From the NCBI GenBank assembly GCA_018654745.1, contig JABILA010000120.1:1-64000 (forward strand): a stretch of 64,000 nt of DNA, in the 5' to 3' direction. The stretch comes from Alphaproteobacteria bacterium. Its GTDB lineage: Bacteria > Pseudomonadota > Alphaproteobacteria > UBA2966. Made by a program: the position numbers and the translations under genes. A model generated the notes under the pieces. It did not search any database. It was not told the origin of the DNA and saw only the letters and a program-made list of their open reading frames with translations. Of this stretch, positions 30,343-39,779 are shown in pieces (position 1 is the stretch's first letter; each line of letters begins with the position of its first letter).

Positions 30343-30754
30343 CTATACCGAACCCTTTTGGGGAATGAGCGACCATTGTGAATAGAGCTTTTCCGGGTTT
30401 AACGGAAACGCAGCCTTGCCTTTAATTCAAGGTGTGCGCCAAATTTTAATGCAGAAGCGATTCAGTTTAAATCGGAATCGCCCTGGCTGTCTGAAAAGAG
30501 AAGGGGGCCAAAACGAAAGCAAGGTCCCGAAGGACCTTGCTATTGCGCCCCTGAGAAGCGCGCCTCCCCGAAACTTTCCTTGCGATGCTGTAAGGCGTCG
30601 CGAATTGGTCCGGATTATTATTATTTTTTCTTGGACGCGGATGTTACGACAATGTTTTTGTGGCGTCATCCAAAATATTCGAAATTAGGGAAGAATTTTG
30701 CTTTTTTTTTGTGTGAATACGACTTTTTAAGCATTTCGAGCTAAAAACTGGATC
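30343..30754. other. Intergenic region with RNA-like structure
   Basis: This 412-base gap lies between the divergent oxygenase and exported-protein genes. Two overlapping opposite-strand ORFs in the track (30416-30688 and 30427-30669) are basic, unlike known proteins, and cover a strongly foldable stretch, so I do not call them. The foldable element 30505-30630 is listed separately. T-rich runs follow at 30615-30629 and near 30700. Confidence 0.5.
30505..30630 (+). ncRNA. Candidate structured RNA (small RNA or leader element)
   Basis: A closing helix GGGCCAA (30505-30511) / TTGGTCC (30605-30611) encloses a perfect 9-bp hairpin GCAAGGTCC-CGAA-GGACCTTGC (30519-30540), a GC-rich middle, and a 7-bp hairpin GCGATGC/GCGTCGC (30582-30601). 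A T-rich tail follows (30615-30629). The closing helix and the last hairpin each contain a pair that is G-U on the plus strand but A-C on the minus strand, which favours a plus-strand RNA. It matches no RNA family that I recognise. It could be a stand-alone small RNA or a leader of the exported-protein gene 125 bases downstream. Confidence 0.35.
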
Positions 30755-31192
30755 ATGACTTACATAAGATTTGCACTAATTGCCCTTGGATGCCTGATTT
30801 CGCTGTCGGCGACAAATGTCTACGCCGATGAAACACGCATCGTAATTTCCGATAAGGACTGCAAGCGATTGTTGCTCAAGCAAGCGTCCAAAAGCGCAGA
30901 CTATGTGCCAGGTGTTGACGTCAAAGGCCGCAAAGTGAAATCAGCGGACTTGCCGGGGTCGAACAAAATTGCGATTCCAGACGAACTCAGCTTCGATATC
31001 AGTCCCAAGATTTATCAGATGCTGGGCACCACGCCGCCAACAGGCCTTGAAGACACTGCGGTCACGGTCGGTACAGTTACCGTCAAAAAAAGTGGTGGCA
31101 TTTACTTTAACGGCAAACGTCTGAATTCCCGCACCCGAAAAGAACTGACAAAATTGTGCAAGCAAATGCGCGATAAAGCCGCCAGTAAATAA
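30755..31192 (+). CDS. Uncharacterised exported protein (145 aa)
   Basis: The N-terminus is a clear signal peptide (hydrophobic FALIALGCLISLSA, cleavage near VYA-DE, residue 24-25). The mature part has VVISDKDC-like openings (IVISDKDCKRLL), YVPGVDVKGRKVKSADL, and a segment VGTVTVKKSGGIYFNGKRL. I recall similar sequences annotated as hypothetical in other alphaproteobacteria, but no function. Two Cys residues remain in the mature protein (in DKDCK and LCKQM) and could form a disulfide. It stands between the RNA-like element and proS. Confidence 0.75.
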   Translation: MTYIRFALIALGCLISLSATNVYADETRIVISDKDCKRLLLKQASKSADYVPGVDVKGRKVKSADLPGSNKIAIPDELSFDISPKIYQMLGTTPPTGLEDTAVTVGTVTVKKSGGIYFNGKRLNSRTRKELTKLCKQMRDKAASK

Positions 31193-31422
31193 CCTTACCA
31201 ACGCGGCTGATGCCTTGTTTCGCTCAGGGCCTTTGTCAGTGTTATGCCAGGTGGACATGCCCGCGTGCTTTTGGTGACGATGGCATCTAATTTTTTTCGA
31301 AATCACAGGGTTGCATCGACTACCAGATTGACTACAGATACAAATACACAAGCAATTTCGTCAGGTTCGGAAATGCTTTATCATCATTTGTATATTTTCA
31401 CGTTGTTCTTCCGGAGTTCGTA

Positions 31423-32742
31423 ATGCGTCTTTCGCGGTTTTTTATGCCCACCCTCAAGGAGACCCCGTCCGAGGCCCAGATTGCCTCGCATCGATTGATG
31501 TTGCGTGCCGGGATGATCCGCCAGTCAAGCGCTGGTATCTATTCCTGGCTGCCCATGGGGCTCAAGGTACTCAAGAAAATTGAAAATATCGTGCGCGAGG
31601 AAATGAATGCGGCTGGCTGCAACGAAGTGTTGATGCCGACGATCCAGCCCGCTGACCTGTGGCGCGAGTCCGGTCGCTATGAAGATTACGGCAAGGAAAT
31701 GCTGCGCATTGAAGATCGTCATGGTCGTGACATGCTTTACGGCCCGACCAACGAAGAGCAAATCACTGAAATTTTCCGTGCCAGTGTACGCAGTTATCGC
31801 GATCTGCCGAGCAACCTTTATCACATCCAGTGGAAATTCCGGGACGAGGTCCGTCCCAGGTTCGGCATTATGCGTGGGCGTGAGTTTCTGATGAAAGATG
31901 CCTATTCATTTGACATCGATCACGAAAGTTCCAAAAGCGCTTACAACCGGATGTTTGTTTCGTATCTGCGGACATTTGACCGCATGGGCCTGAAGGCGAT
32001 ACCCATGAAAGCGGATACGGGCCCCATAGGTGGAGACTTGAGCCACGAATTTATTCTTCTGGCGGAAACCGGCGAATCAGAAGTCTACTGCCACGGTGAT
32101 TATCTCGATTTTGACGTGCCACCGGATGGTATTGATTATGATGGCGATATGCAGTCGATTGTTGACAAATGGACATCCTTGTATGCGGTGACGGACGAGA
32201 AATACGTCGCGGAAGAATTTGATGCAGCTGTCCCGGAAGACAAGCGCCTGCACACCCGCGGTATTGAAGTTGGGCACATCTTTCATTTCGGCACCAAATA
32301 TTCCGAAGCCATGGGCGCAACCGTGCTGGACCAGGAAGGAAACGCCACTCATTTACAGATGGGCTCCTACGGCATCGGCGTGTCTCGATTGGTGGGCGGT
32401 ATCATTGAAGCCAGCCATGACGACGACGGTATCATCTGGCCCGAAGCTGTCGCACCTTTTCATATCGGCTTGATAAACCTGCGTCCTGGTGATGATGCCA
32501 CAGATGCTGCTTGCGAAGATCTTTACGAGAAGCTCGGCAATGCCGGTGTAGATGTCTTGTATGACGACACCGATGAACGCGCAGGTGGCAAGTTTGCCAA
32601 GATGGACTTGATTGGTTTGCCTTGGCAAATTGTGATCGGACCTCGCGGTCTTAAAAATGGCATTGCTGAAGTCAAGAACAGGGCCAGTGGCATAAAGGAA
32701 GAACTATCACTGGACGAAACCCTCAACCGATTTACCGGATAA
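31423..32742 (+). CDS. proS: Prolyl-tRNA synthetase (short alphaproteobacterial form)
   Basis: Class II aminoacyl-tRNA synthetase charging tRNA-Pro. The catalytic core includes motif 1 around [16 protein letters not shown], motif 2 with [26 protein letters not shown], and motif 3 in [16 protein letters not shown]; the anticodon-binding domain is C-terminal. At 439 residues it lacks the roughly 180-residue editing insertion of E. coli ProS, as known for alphaproteobacteria, which use separate trans-editing proteins. It is followed by lolC with a seven-base gap. Confidence 0.96.
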   Translation: MRLSRFFMPTLKETPSEAQIASHRLMLRAGMIRQSSAGIYSWLPMGLKVLKKIENIVREEMNAAGCNEVLMPTIQPADLWRESGRYEDYGKEMLRIEDRHGRDMLYGPTNEEQITEIFRASVRSYRDLPSNLYHIQWKFRDEVRPRFGIMRGREFLMKDAYSFDIDHESSKSAYNRMFVSYLRTFDRMGLKAIPMKADTGPIGGDLSHEFILLAETGESEVYCHGDYLDFDVPPDGIDYDGDMQSIVDKWTSLYAVTDEKYVAEEFDAAVPEDKRLHTRGIEVGHIFHFGTKYSEAMGATVLDQEGNATHLQMGSYGIGVSRLVGGIIEASHDDDGIIWPEAVAPFHIGLINLRPGDDATDAACEDLYEKLGNAGVDVLYDDTDERAGGKFAKMDLIGLPWQIVIGPRGLKNGIAEVKNRASGIKEELSLDETLNRFTG

Positions 32743-32749
32743 TCTGAAT

Positions 32750-33994
32750 ATGCTCTCCCGCTTTGAATGGATGATTGCCGGTCGCTATTTGCGGCCACGT
32801 AAGGAGGAGGGCTTTATCTCGGTTATAGCCTCTTTTTCCCTGCTGGGCATAGCGCTTGGCGTCGCGACGTTGATTGTTGTTATGGCGGTGATGAACGGTT
32901 TTCGGGCAGAATTACTGGGCCGAATTCTGGGACTGAACGGCCACGTTATGGTGCAAGGCATTTCTCGCAACATTGAAGACTATGATGCTGTCGCTGATAT
33001 CCTGCGAAAAACTGAAGGCGTGAAATCAGCGACACCAATCGTCGAAGGCCAGGTTATGGCCATGGTCAAAGGCACAGCACGTGGTGCCCTGGTGCGCGGT
33101 ATTAAACCCGCTGACCTGAAAGCCCGGGAACTGATTGCATCGAAAATTGTGACAGGGAAGCTGGACAAATTTACGGGTAAGGATACGGCTGTTATCGGTC
33201 ATCGGCTGGCTCAGCGCCTGGGTATTTTTTCCGGTGATCGCATAACACTTGTGGCGCCGCAAACCAGCTCCGGTCCCTTCGGTTCGGTGCCGCGCATGCG
33301 ATCCTATGAAGTTGCCGCAACTTTCGAAGTCGGCATGTATGAATATGATTCGACATTTGTTTATCTGCCCCTGAAAGCGGCACAGGTGTTTTTTCGAACC
33401 GGGAACAAGGTCACAGCAATCGAGACCTTTGTGACGAACCCGGATGACGTGCCGGCCACCCGTACGTTAATCAAGGAAAGTCTCAAGCGACCGTACCGGC
33501 TGTATGACTGGCAGCAGGCAAACTCGCATTTTTTCCAGGCTCTTCAGGTTGAACGCAACGTCATGTTTCTGATCCTGACGCTGATCATCATCGTTGCTGC
33601 CTTCAATATTATCTCCAGCCTGATCATGTTGGTGAAAGACAAGGGCAGTGACATTGCCATTCTGCGTACGATGGGGGCCACGCGTGGATCCGTCATGCGC
33701 GTGTTTGTGATTTCGGGGGCCAGCGTGGGTGTGCTGGGCACCGTGCTGGGTGCCATCCTCGGGATTTCTTTTGCCAACAACATCGATATTATCCGCGTCT
33801 GGCTGGAAGGCCTGACGGGGGCGGAACTCTGGGCTGCAGAAATTCGATTTCTATCGCACTTGCCAGCCCGGATTGAAAGCGGCGAAGTCATTGTTGTCAT
33901 CCTGATGGCACTTGCCCTGTCATTCCTGGCGACCTTGTATCCTTCCTGGCGCGCCAGTCGCCTCGATCCGGTGGAGGCGCTGCGCTATGAGTGA
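32750..33994 (+). CDS. lolC: Lipoprotein-releasing ABC transporter permease (LolC/E)
   Basis: Inner-membrane permease (414 residues) that extracts outer-membrane lipoproteins and passes them to LolA. An N-terminal helix (about 22-44) is followed by a large periplasmic domain and three C-terminal helices of the FtsX type (from about 265, NVMFLILTLIIIVAAFNIISSLIMLVKD). The C-terminal LYPSWRASRLDPVEALRYE is a strong signature. A single LolC/E-type permease with LolD is usual in this class. It overlaps lolD by eight bases. Confidence 0.95.
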   Translation: MLSRFEWMIAGRYLRPRKEEGFISVIASFSLLGIALGVATLIVVMAVMNGFRAELLGRILGLNGHVMVQGISRNIEDYDAVADILRKTEGVKSATPIVEGQVMAMVKGTARGALVRGIKPADLKARELIASKIVTGKLDKFTGKDTAVIGHRLAQRLGIFSGDRITLVAPQTSSGPFGSVPRMRSYEVAATFEVGMYEYDSTFVYLPLKAAQVFFRTGNKVTAIETFVTNPDDVPATRTLIKESLKRPYRLYDWQQANSHFFQALQVERNVMFLILTLIIIVAAFNIISSLIMLVKDKGSDIAILRTMGATRGSVMRVFVISGASVGVLGTVLGAILGISFANNIDIIRVWLEGLTGAELWAAEIRFLSHLPARIESGEVIVVILMALALSFLATLYPSWRASRLDPVEALRYE

Positions 33995-34667
33995 CGCTGC
34001 CCTGGTATTGGACAAGATTGAACGTACTTTCAAGCAGGGCGGAGCGGATATCCGTGTCCTGAAAGGCGCTGAGTTGAGCATTCAACCTGGTGAATTTGTG
34101 GCGCTATTGGGACCATCAGGATCAGGCAAATCAACATTGCTGCAAATTGCCGGTTTGCTGGAACGAGCCGATGGTGGCGATGTTTTGCTGTCGGGATCAT
34201 CTTGCAACAATCTCAGCGAGAGAAACCGTACGGCAACCCGTCGCGACAAGCTTGGTTTCGTTTACCAGCATCATCATTTGTTGCCAGAATTTTCAGCTCT
34301 TGAAAATGTCATGATGCCGCAAATGATTGCCGGGAAATCGAAAGCGCAAGCGAAACAACGGGCAACGGATTTACTCGGCCGTTTTGGCCTTGATCACCGC
34401 CTCAGTCATCGCCCGGCCAAACTTTCAGGCGGTGAACAACAGCGTGTTTCCATCGCACGTGCAATTGCCAACGAACCGGCAGTATTGTTGGCTGACGAGC
34501 CCACCGGTAACCTGGACACACGCACAGCTGATGATGTCCTGAAAGAACTTTTGCAATTGATCCGTAGCCAGAACCTGGCGGCCCTGGTCGCTACCCACAA
34601 CACTGAACTGGCAAACGAGGCCGACCGCATCGTTCGCCTGGAAGATGGTGTCCTCGTCGAAGGGTAA
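33987..34667 (+). CDS. lolD: Lipoprotein-releasing ABC transporter ATPase
   Basis: ATPase partner of LolC. It shows Walker A GPSGSGKST (about 41-49), Q-loop around FVYQHHHLLPEF, signature LSGGEQQR and Walker B VLLADEPTGNLD. The track begins at 33912 in the lolC coding region; I place the start at ATG 33987 (226 residues, MSDAALVLDKI), overlapping the lolC stop by eight bases, which suggests translational coupling. Confidence 0.96.
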   Translation: MSDAALVLDKIERTFKQGGADIRVLKGAELSIQPGEFVALLGPSGSGKSTLLQIAGLLERADGGDVLLSGSSCNNLSERNRTATRRDKLGFVYQHHHLLPEFSALENVMMPQMIAGKSKAQAKQRATDLLGRFGLDHRLSHRPAKLSGGEQQRVSIARAIANEPAVLLADEPTGNLDTRTADDVLKELLQLIRSQNLAALVATHNTELANEADRIVRLEDGVLVEG

Positions 34668-34708
34668 ATCTATCTTTTCAGATTTTCTTGTTTTTGAAAG
34701 AGCAAAAA

Positions 34709-35575
34709 ATGTCCGAAATCGTTTATGTGAATGGGAAATATGTTGCGAAAGAAGACGCGGTAATTTCTGTCTTTGATCGTGGTTTTCTGATGTCGGATGC
34801 TGTCTATGAAGTGGCGTCAGTCATCAATGGAAAATTGCTGGATAACGGTGCCCATCTGGCGCGGCTTGATCGTTCGTTGGGTGAGTTGTCGATCAAATGG
34901 CCAATGCCTAAGGACGAACTGGTTTCCCACATGGAGGAACTGGTCAAGCGCAATGATCTGTCCGAAGGTCTTGTCTATCTGCAAGTAACACGTGGTGTAG
35001 CACCGCGCGATTTCTCGCTGCCGGATGTTGAGCCCACACTTGTGATGTTCACCATGGTGAAATCCATCCTGGCCAGTCCTGCAGCAGACAAAGGCATCAG
35101 AGTGATTACAACTCCTGACATTCGTTGGCAGCGACGTGATATCAAAACGACAAGCCTGCTGGCCGCGTCCATGGCCCGTCAGGAAGCGCTTAATGCCGGG
35201 GCCGATGATGCCTGGCTGGTGGAAGATGGCCACATAACGGAAGGCAGCTCCAACAATGCCTTCATCGTCACCACGGATGGTGTTTTGGTGTCTCCGTCAC
35301 TGGCGCGGGGCATGTTACACGGCATTACCCGCAAAGCCGTGTTGGGTCTGGCAGAGCAAGAAGGCCTGAAAATCGAGGAACGTACCTTCACGCCAGATGA
35401 GGCCTATCAGGCCGCCGAAGCTTTCTCCACAAGTGCCTCAAGCGTCGTCATGCCGGTCGTACAGATAGATGACCACATCATGAGCAACGGCGCGCCCGGC
35501 CCCATCGCAAACAAGTTACGTGCCCTCTATCTGAAAATGGCGGTCGAGCAGGGCGGCGTGGCGGACAATCAATAA
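34709..35575 (+). CDS. dat: D-amino acid aminotransferase
   Basis: PLP-dependent fold-type IV transaminase (288 residues) that interconverts D-Ala and D-Glu with their keto acids and can supply D-amino acids for peptidoglycan. The opening VYVNGKYVAKEDAVISVFDRGFLMSDAVYEV and the PLP Lys146 in RRDIKTTSLLA fit Dat better than branched-chain or aminodeoxychorismate relatives, although members are hard to separate. The ATG at 34709 follows GAAAGAG; the upstream TTG of the track is unlikely. It lies between lolD and dnaE. Confidence 0.82.
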   Translation: MSEIVYVNGKYVAKEDAVISVFDRGFLMSDAVYEVASVINGKLLDNGAHLARLDRSLGELSIKWPMPKDELVSHMEELVKRNDLSEGLVYLQVTRGVAPRDFSLPDVEPTLVMFTMVKSILASPAADKGIRVITTPDIRWQRRDIKTTSLLAASMARQEALNAGADDAWLVEDGHITEGSSNNAFIVTTDGVLVSPSLARGMLHGITRKAVLGLAEQEGLKIEERTFTPDEAYQAAEAFSTSASSVVMPVVQIDDHIMSNGAPGPIANKLRALYLKMAVEQGGVADNQ

Positions 35576-35637
35576 CGCCAATTTCGCTTGTAACGCGGAG
35601 TTTCCGTTGAAGCCGGAATCACGCTAAACTTCCTGGC

Positions 35638-36150
35638 ATGAACATTCGCATGCTGAAAGCAATCGCCATCCTGCCGGGCACGGCACTGATCTTTGCGCCA
35701 GGGTTGGCTCTTTGGTTCGGCGCCGGGACGGCATGGGCCGCTGACTTTACACCGGATAACTTGCAACCCATCTTGCTGGCTTTGCCATTCGCTGTCGTCG
35801 GGCTGATCATGATGATCTGGTCGGTGCGCATGTATAAAATCCATGGTGGCGACGGGACCCCGGCACCCTGGGATCCGATCCCGAATTTTGTTGCAAATGG
35901 GCCCTATCTATATGTGCGAAATCCGATGTTGATTGGCGTTATCCTGTTTCAGGGCGCAGAAGCAGCCTATTTGCAGTCATGGCCGGTCTTTATCTGGATG
36001 CTGATCTTTATTGTCGCCAACATGATCTATTTTCCTTTGTCTGAAGAGCCGGGCCTGGAGAAAAGGTTTGGCGAAACCTATCTGCGTTACAAGGAAAATG
36101 TGCCCCGTTGGATACCGCGGTTTAGCGCATGGAAGCCGCCTTCCAACTGA
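35638..36150 (+). CDS. Isoprenylcysteine methyltransferase-like membrane protein
   Basis: A 170-residue integral membrane protein of the ICMT/phospholipid methyltransferase superfamily. It has about four helices and the C-terminal SAM-binding segment GPYLYVRNPMLIGV ... EEPGLEKRFGETYLRYKENVPRWIPR, which is the family signature. Bacterial members are mostly uncharacterised and the methyl acceptor is unknown. It is a separate unit between dat and dnaE. Confidence 0.82.
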   Translation: MNIRMLKAIAILPGTALIFAPGLALWFGAGTAWAADFTPDNLQPILLALPFAVVGLIMMIWSVRMYKIHGGDGTPAPWDPIPNFVANGPYLYVRNPMLIGVILFQGAEAAYLQSWPVFIWMLIFIVANMIYFPLSEEPGLEKRFGETYLRYKENVPRWIPRFSAWKPPSN

Positions 36151-36286
36151 ACCGGAGACACGCCATCTGGTGTTCAATGCCTACCTTATCCCCAACAAAT
36201 AGTATCGTTCCCAATACGTTCTTCTACCTCTATGGTCTGCGCCATGCGAAGATGGATCGGGTCGATTATTGGGGATTTGTTCGCTT

Positions 36287-39200
36287 ATGGCGCACGCTGA
36301 GTTTGTACATTTAAGGGTCCATACGGCCTATTCCTTGCTAGAAGGGGCCTTGCGTGTCGGGGAGCTGGTCAAGCTCTGTCAGGACCACGCCATGCCTGCT
36401 TTGGCCATGACGGACAGCGGTAACCTGTTCGGTGGAATGGAGTTTGCCGGGTCCTGTATGAAAGCTGGTATCCAGCCAATTATGGGCACGGCACTGGCTA
36501 TTGGTCGGGAAGGCACAGGCGGTGGCGCTTTTACCGGAAGTGGTCAAAGTGGACGCAAGCCGGAGCCGGATCGCCTGGTATTACTGGCAGCGAATGACGC
36601 TGGCTATGACAACATTTCCAAACTTTCTTCCCGGGCTTTTCTCGAAACACCGGCGGGTGAAACACCTCAAGTCTCAATGGCTGATCTGGAAACCCATGCC
36701 GAAGGCGTCATCGCCTTGACCGGTGGCGCGGAAGGTCCTGTTGGTCGTCTGCTTCAGGAGAGCCAGAAGGATGGGGCGGTGGACCTGGCAAAACGACTGT
36801 CGGCTATATTCCCCGGCAGCTTGTATATCGAATTGCAACGCCATGGACAGCCCGAGGAAATTCGGACGGAAGCAGGATTTCTGGACATCGCCTATGATCT
36901 CGATTTACCAATTGTTGCGACAAATGAGTGCTTTTTCCCCGACGAATCGGCTTATGAGGCACATGACGCCCTGATTTGCGTCTCTGACGGTGCCTATGTG
37001 TCCCAACAGGATCGCCGTCATTTGACACCGGAACATCGCTTCAAATCCGCTGAGGAAATGAAGGTTCTGTTCGCTGATCTGCCGGAAGCTTTCCATAATA
37101 CCCTGGTGATTGCCCAACGCTGCGCGGCACGGCCGCCACTGCGTGATCCGATCCTGCCGGGTTATGAGAGCGCCGAAGGGCGAGATGAGGCTACCGAAAT
37201 GGCGGCTCAGGCACAGGATGGCCTCGATCGCTGCCTTGAAGCCCATGTCTTTACCGCGGATATGGATACGGCCCAGCGGGAAGAGGTCGCCAAACCTTAT
37301 CAGGAACGCCTGAAGTTTGAGCTGGATGTGATTATCCAGATGGGGTTCCCGGGTTATTTCCTGATTGTGTCGGACTTTATCAAGTGGGCCAAAGACCACG
37401 ATATTCCGGTTGGACCAGGTCGTGGTTCAGGTGCAGGCTCGGTAGTTGCCTGGGCGCTCAGCATCACAGATCTTGATCCCTTGCGCTTTGGTTTACTGTT
37501 TGAGCGGTTTTTGAACCCCGAACGTGTGTCCATGCCCGATTTTGACATCGATTTCTGTCAGGACCGCCGTGACGAGGTGATTTCCTACGTCCAGGACAAG
37601 TATGGCCACGACAAAGTGGCGCAGATCATCACTTTCGGTAAATTGCAGGCCCGTGCCGTATTGCGTGACGTGGGTCGCGTGCTTGAGATGCCCTACGGCC
37701 AGGTCGACCGTATCTGCAAGATGGTGCCTAATAATCCAGCCAATCCCATGACTTTGGGTGAAGCCATCCAGGCCGAAAGCGGTTTGCGGAATGAACGGGA
37801 TTCCGACCCAACCGTTGCGCGTTTGTTGACCGTTGGGCAAAAGCTGGAAGGGCTATATCGCCACGCATCGACTCACGCCGCCGGTGTTGTGATCGGAGAC
37901 CGTCCACTGGATCAATTGGTGCCGCTCTATCGAGACCCCAAGTCTGATATGCCGGTGACGCAATTCAACATGAAGTATGTTGAGAGCGCTGGACTGGTCA
38001 AATTCGATTTTCTCGGCCTGAAAACCCTGACGGTCATCGACAAGGCTGTAAAACTCATTCGTCAGCGCGGCGTTGAGCTGGAAATCGATAAACTTCCGCT
38101 CGATGACACCAAAACCTATGAAATGTTGTCCCGAGGCGAAACTGTTGGCGTTTTCCAGTTGGAAAGTTCCGGCATGCGGGACGTACTTCGCGGCCTGCAG
38201 CCCGACGTCTTCGAGGATATTATCGCGCTTGTGGCGCTCTATCGGCCGGGTCCCATGGACAATATCCCGCGCTTTATTGCCACAAAGAAGGGCAAGGAGC
38301 TGCCTGACTACATGCACGAGACCCTGAAGCCGCTGTTGGAGGAAACCTACGGCGTAATCATCTATCAGGAGCAGGTGATGCAAATCGCCCAGGTGCTGTC
38401 CGGTTACAGCCTTGGTGATGCAGATTTGCTGCGCCGGGCCATGGGCAAGAAGATCAAGGCTGAAATGGATGCCCAGCGCGCCATTTTTGTTAACGGCGCG
38501 GTGGAAAAGGGTGTCGCCAAAAAACAGGCCAACACTATTTTCGACCTGGTGGACAAGTTTGCTGGATATGGTTTCAACAAATCCCACGCCGCTTGTTACG
38601 CGCTGGTCGCCTATCAGACAGCATGGCTGAAAGCCAATTATCCGGTGGAATTCCTTGCAGCTTCCATGACACTTGATTTGACCAACACAGACAAACTCGG
38701 GGTCTTCAAAGAGGAAGTTGAACGCCTCGGGATCGAGTTACGCAATCCGGATATCAACAAATCCGAAGCCTTCTTTACCGTTGAGGATGTGTCTGGAAAA
38801 AATGAAGGTGCAATCCGCTATGCTCTTGCGGCCGTCAAAAATGTTGGCCGGGCTGCAATGGATAGTGTGGTTGAAGAACGTAATACAAGCGGTTTATTTA
38901 AAACAGTATTTGATTTTTCAGGCAGGCTGGAATCACGAACGATTAACAAGCGTCAGATTGAAAACCTGGCGCGTGCCGGTGCCTTTGACTCGCTTGAAAA
39001 GAACCGCCACAAAGTCCATCAATCCGCTGAAATTCTCCTTCGCCATGCCAGTGCAGCGGCAGAGGACAGGGCCAGTGGTCAGGAGAGTCTGTTTGGTGGT
39101 CCGGACGCCGGAATCGATGAGCCAGAGCTACCTTCCGTCACTGACTGGAGCTCGATGGAGCGCTTGCGCAACGAGTTTGACGCTATTGGGTTTTATCTTT

Positions 39201-39778
39201 CTGCCCATCCCCTGGACATGTATGAACGTGATCTTAAGCGAATGGGGGCCAAGACCTGGGGCGAAGTGCTGCCAACCCTGACAGATACGGACAAAAATGT
39301 CCGGCTGGGTGGCACGGTGATGGGAAAACAGGAGCGTATGTCCAAACGCGGCAACCGTTTTGCCTTCGTGCAGTTTTCTGATTCCAGTGGAACCTTCGAA
39401 GGCATGTTTTTCGCAGATGCCCTGACGAATGCGCGGCCATTGTTGGAAAACGGTACGAATGTCGTCGTTGATATCGAGGCGCGTCTTGATGAAGGTGCGC
39501 CGCGCATTGGCGTAACCCGTATTCAGCGCATCGACAAACTGGTCGCTGATACCGCCGCCGGGCTTGAAATTCGACTAAATAACGCCGATCCGTTGGCCCA
39601 TATCTCCGATGCCCTGGAGCAGGCCAATTCGGGCAAGGGCAGGGTAAAGCTATGGCTCAGCATCGAAAACGGCACTAGTGAAGTCGAAATCAACTTGCCA
39701 GGACGATATGCCATTACGGCTGAGGTGCGGGACAGCATTGCGGCGGCGGAAGGAATTCTGGAACTACGGGACGTTTAG
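36287..39778 (+). CDS. dnaE: DNA polymerase III subunit alpha
   Basis: Replicative polymerase catalytic subunit (1163 residues from ATG 36287; the track start TTG 36269 is less likely, as the GGGGA at 36271 would lie inside it). It has an N-terminal PHP domain (FVHLRVHTAYSLLEGA), the catalytic palm with PGRGSGAGSVVAWAL and the acidic PDFDIDFCQDRRDEV (about 419-433), and the finger domain SYSLGDADLLRRAMGKK. A helix-hairpin-helix region and a C-terminal OB domain (about 1000-1080) follow. Its stop is one base from the stop of the convergent hydratase gene. Confidence 0.98.
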   Translation: MAHAEFVHLRVHTAYSLLEGALRVGELVKLCQDHAMPALAMTDSGNLFGGMEFAGSCMKAGIQPIMGTALAIGREGTGGGAFTGSGQSGRKPEPDRLVLLAANDAGYDNISKLSSRAFLETPAGETPQVSMADLETHAEGVIALTGGAEGPVGRLLQESQKDGAVDLAKRLSAIFPGSLYIELQRHGQPEEIRTEAGFLDIAYDLDLPIVATNECFFPDESAYEAHDALICVSDGAYVSQQDRRHLTPEHRFKSAEEMKVLFADLPEAFHNTLVIAQRCAARPPLRDPILPGYESAEGRDEATEMAAQAQDGLDRCLEAHVFTADMDTAQREEVAKPYQERLKFELDVIIQMGFPGYFLIVSDFIKWAKDHDIPVGPGRGSGAGSVVAWALSITDLDPLRFGLLFERFLNPERVSMPDFDIDFCQDRRDEVISYVQDKYGHDKVAQIITFGKLQARAVLRDVGRVLEMPYGQVDRICKMVPNNPANPMTLGEAIQAESGLRNERDSDPTVARLLTVGQKLEGLYRHASTHAAGVVIGDRPLDQLVPLYRDPKSDMPVTQFNMKYVESAGLVKFDFLGLKTLTVIDKAVKLIRQRGVELEIDKLPLDDTKTYEMLSRGETVGVFQLESSGMRDVLRGLQPDVFEDIIALVALYRPGPMDNIPRFIATKKGKELPDYMHETLKPLLEETYGVIIYQEQVMQIAQVLSGYSLGDADLLRRAMGKKIKAEMDAQRAIFVNGAVEKGVAKKQANTIFDLVDKFAGYGFNKSHAACYALVAYQTAWLKANYPVEFLAASMTLDLTNTDKLGVFKEEVERLGIELRNPDINKSEAFFTVEDVSGKNEGAIRYALAAVKNVGRAAMDSVVEERNTSGLFKTVFDFSGRLESRTINKRQIENLARAGAFDSLEKNRHKVHQSAEILLRHASAAAEDRASGQESLFGGPDAGIDEPELPSVTDWSSMERLRNEFDAIGFYLSAHPLDMYERDLKRMGAKTWGEVLPTLTDTDKNVRLGGTVMGKQERMSKRGNRFAFVQFSDSSGTFEGMFFADALTNARPLLENGTNVVVDIEARLDEGAPRIGVTRIQRIDKLVADTAAGLEIRLNNADPLAHISDALEQANSGKGRVKLWLSIENGTSEVEINLPGRYAITAEVRDSIAAAEGILELRDV

Positions 39779-39779
39779 A

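Noticed and set aside
30416-30688. 90-aa plus-strand and 80-aa minus-strand ORFs in the oxygenase upstream region
   Set aside because: They are mutually antisense, very basic and cover the hairpin-rich element; no ribosome binding sites support them.
37853-38587. 244-aa minus-strand ORF across dnaE
   Set aside because: Antisense shadow of the polymerase core.
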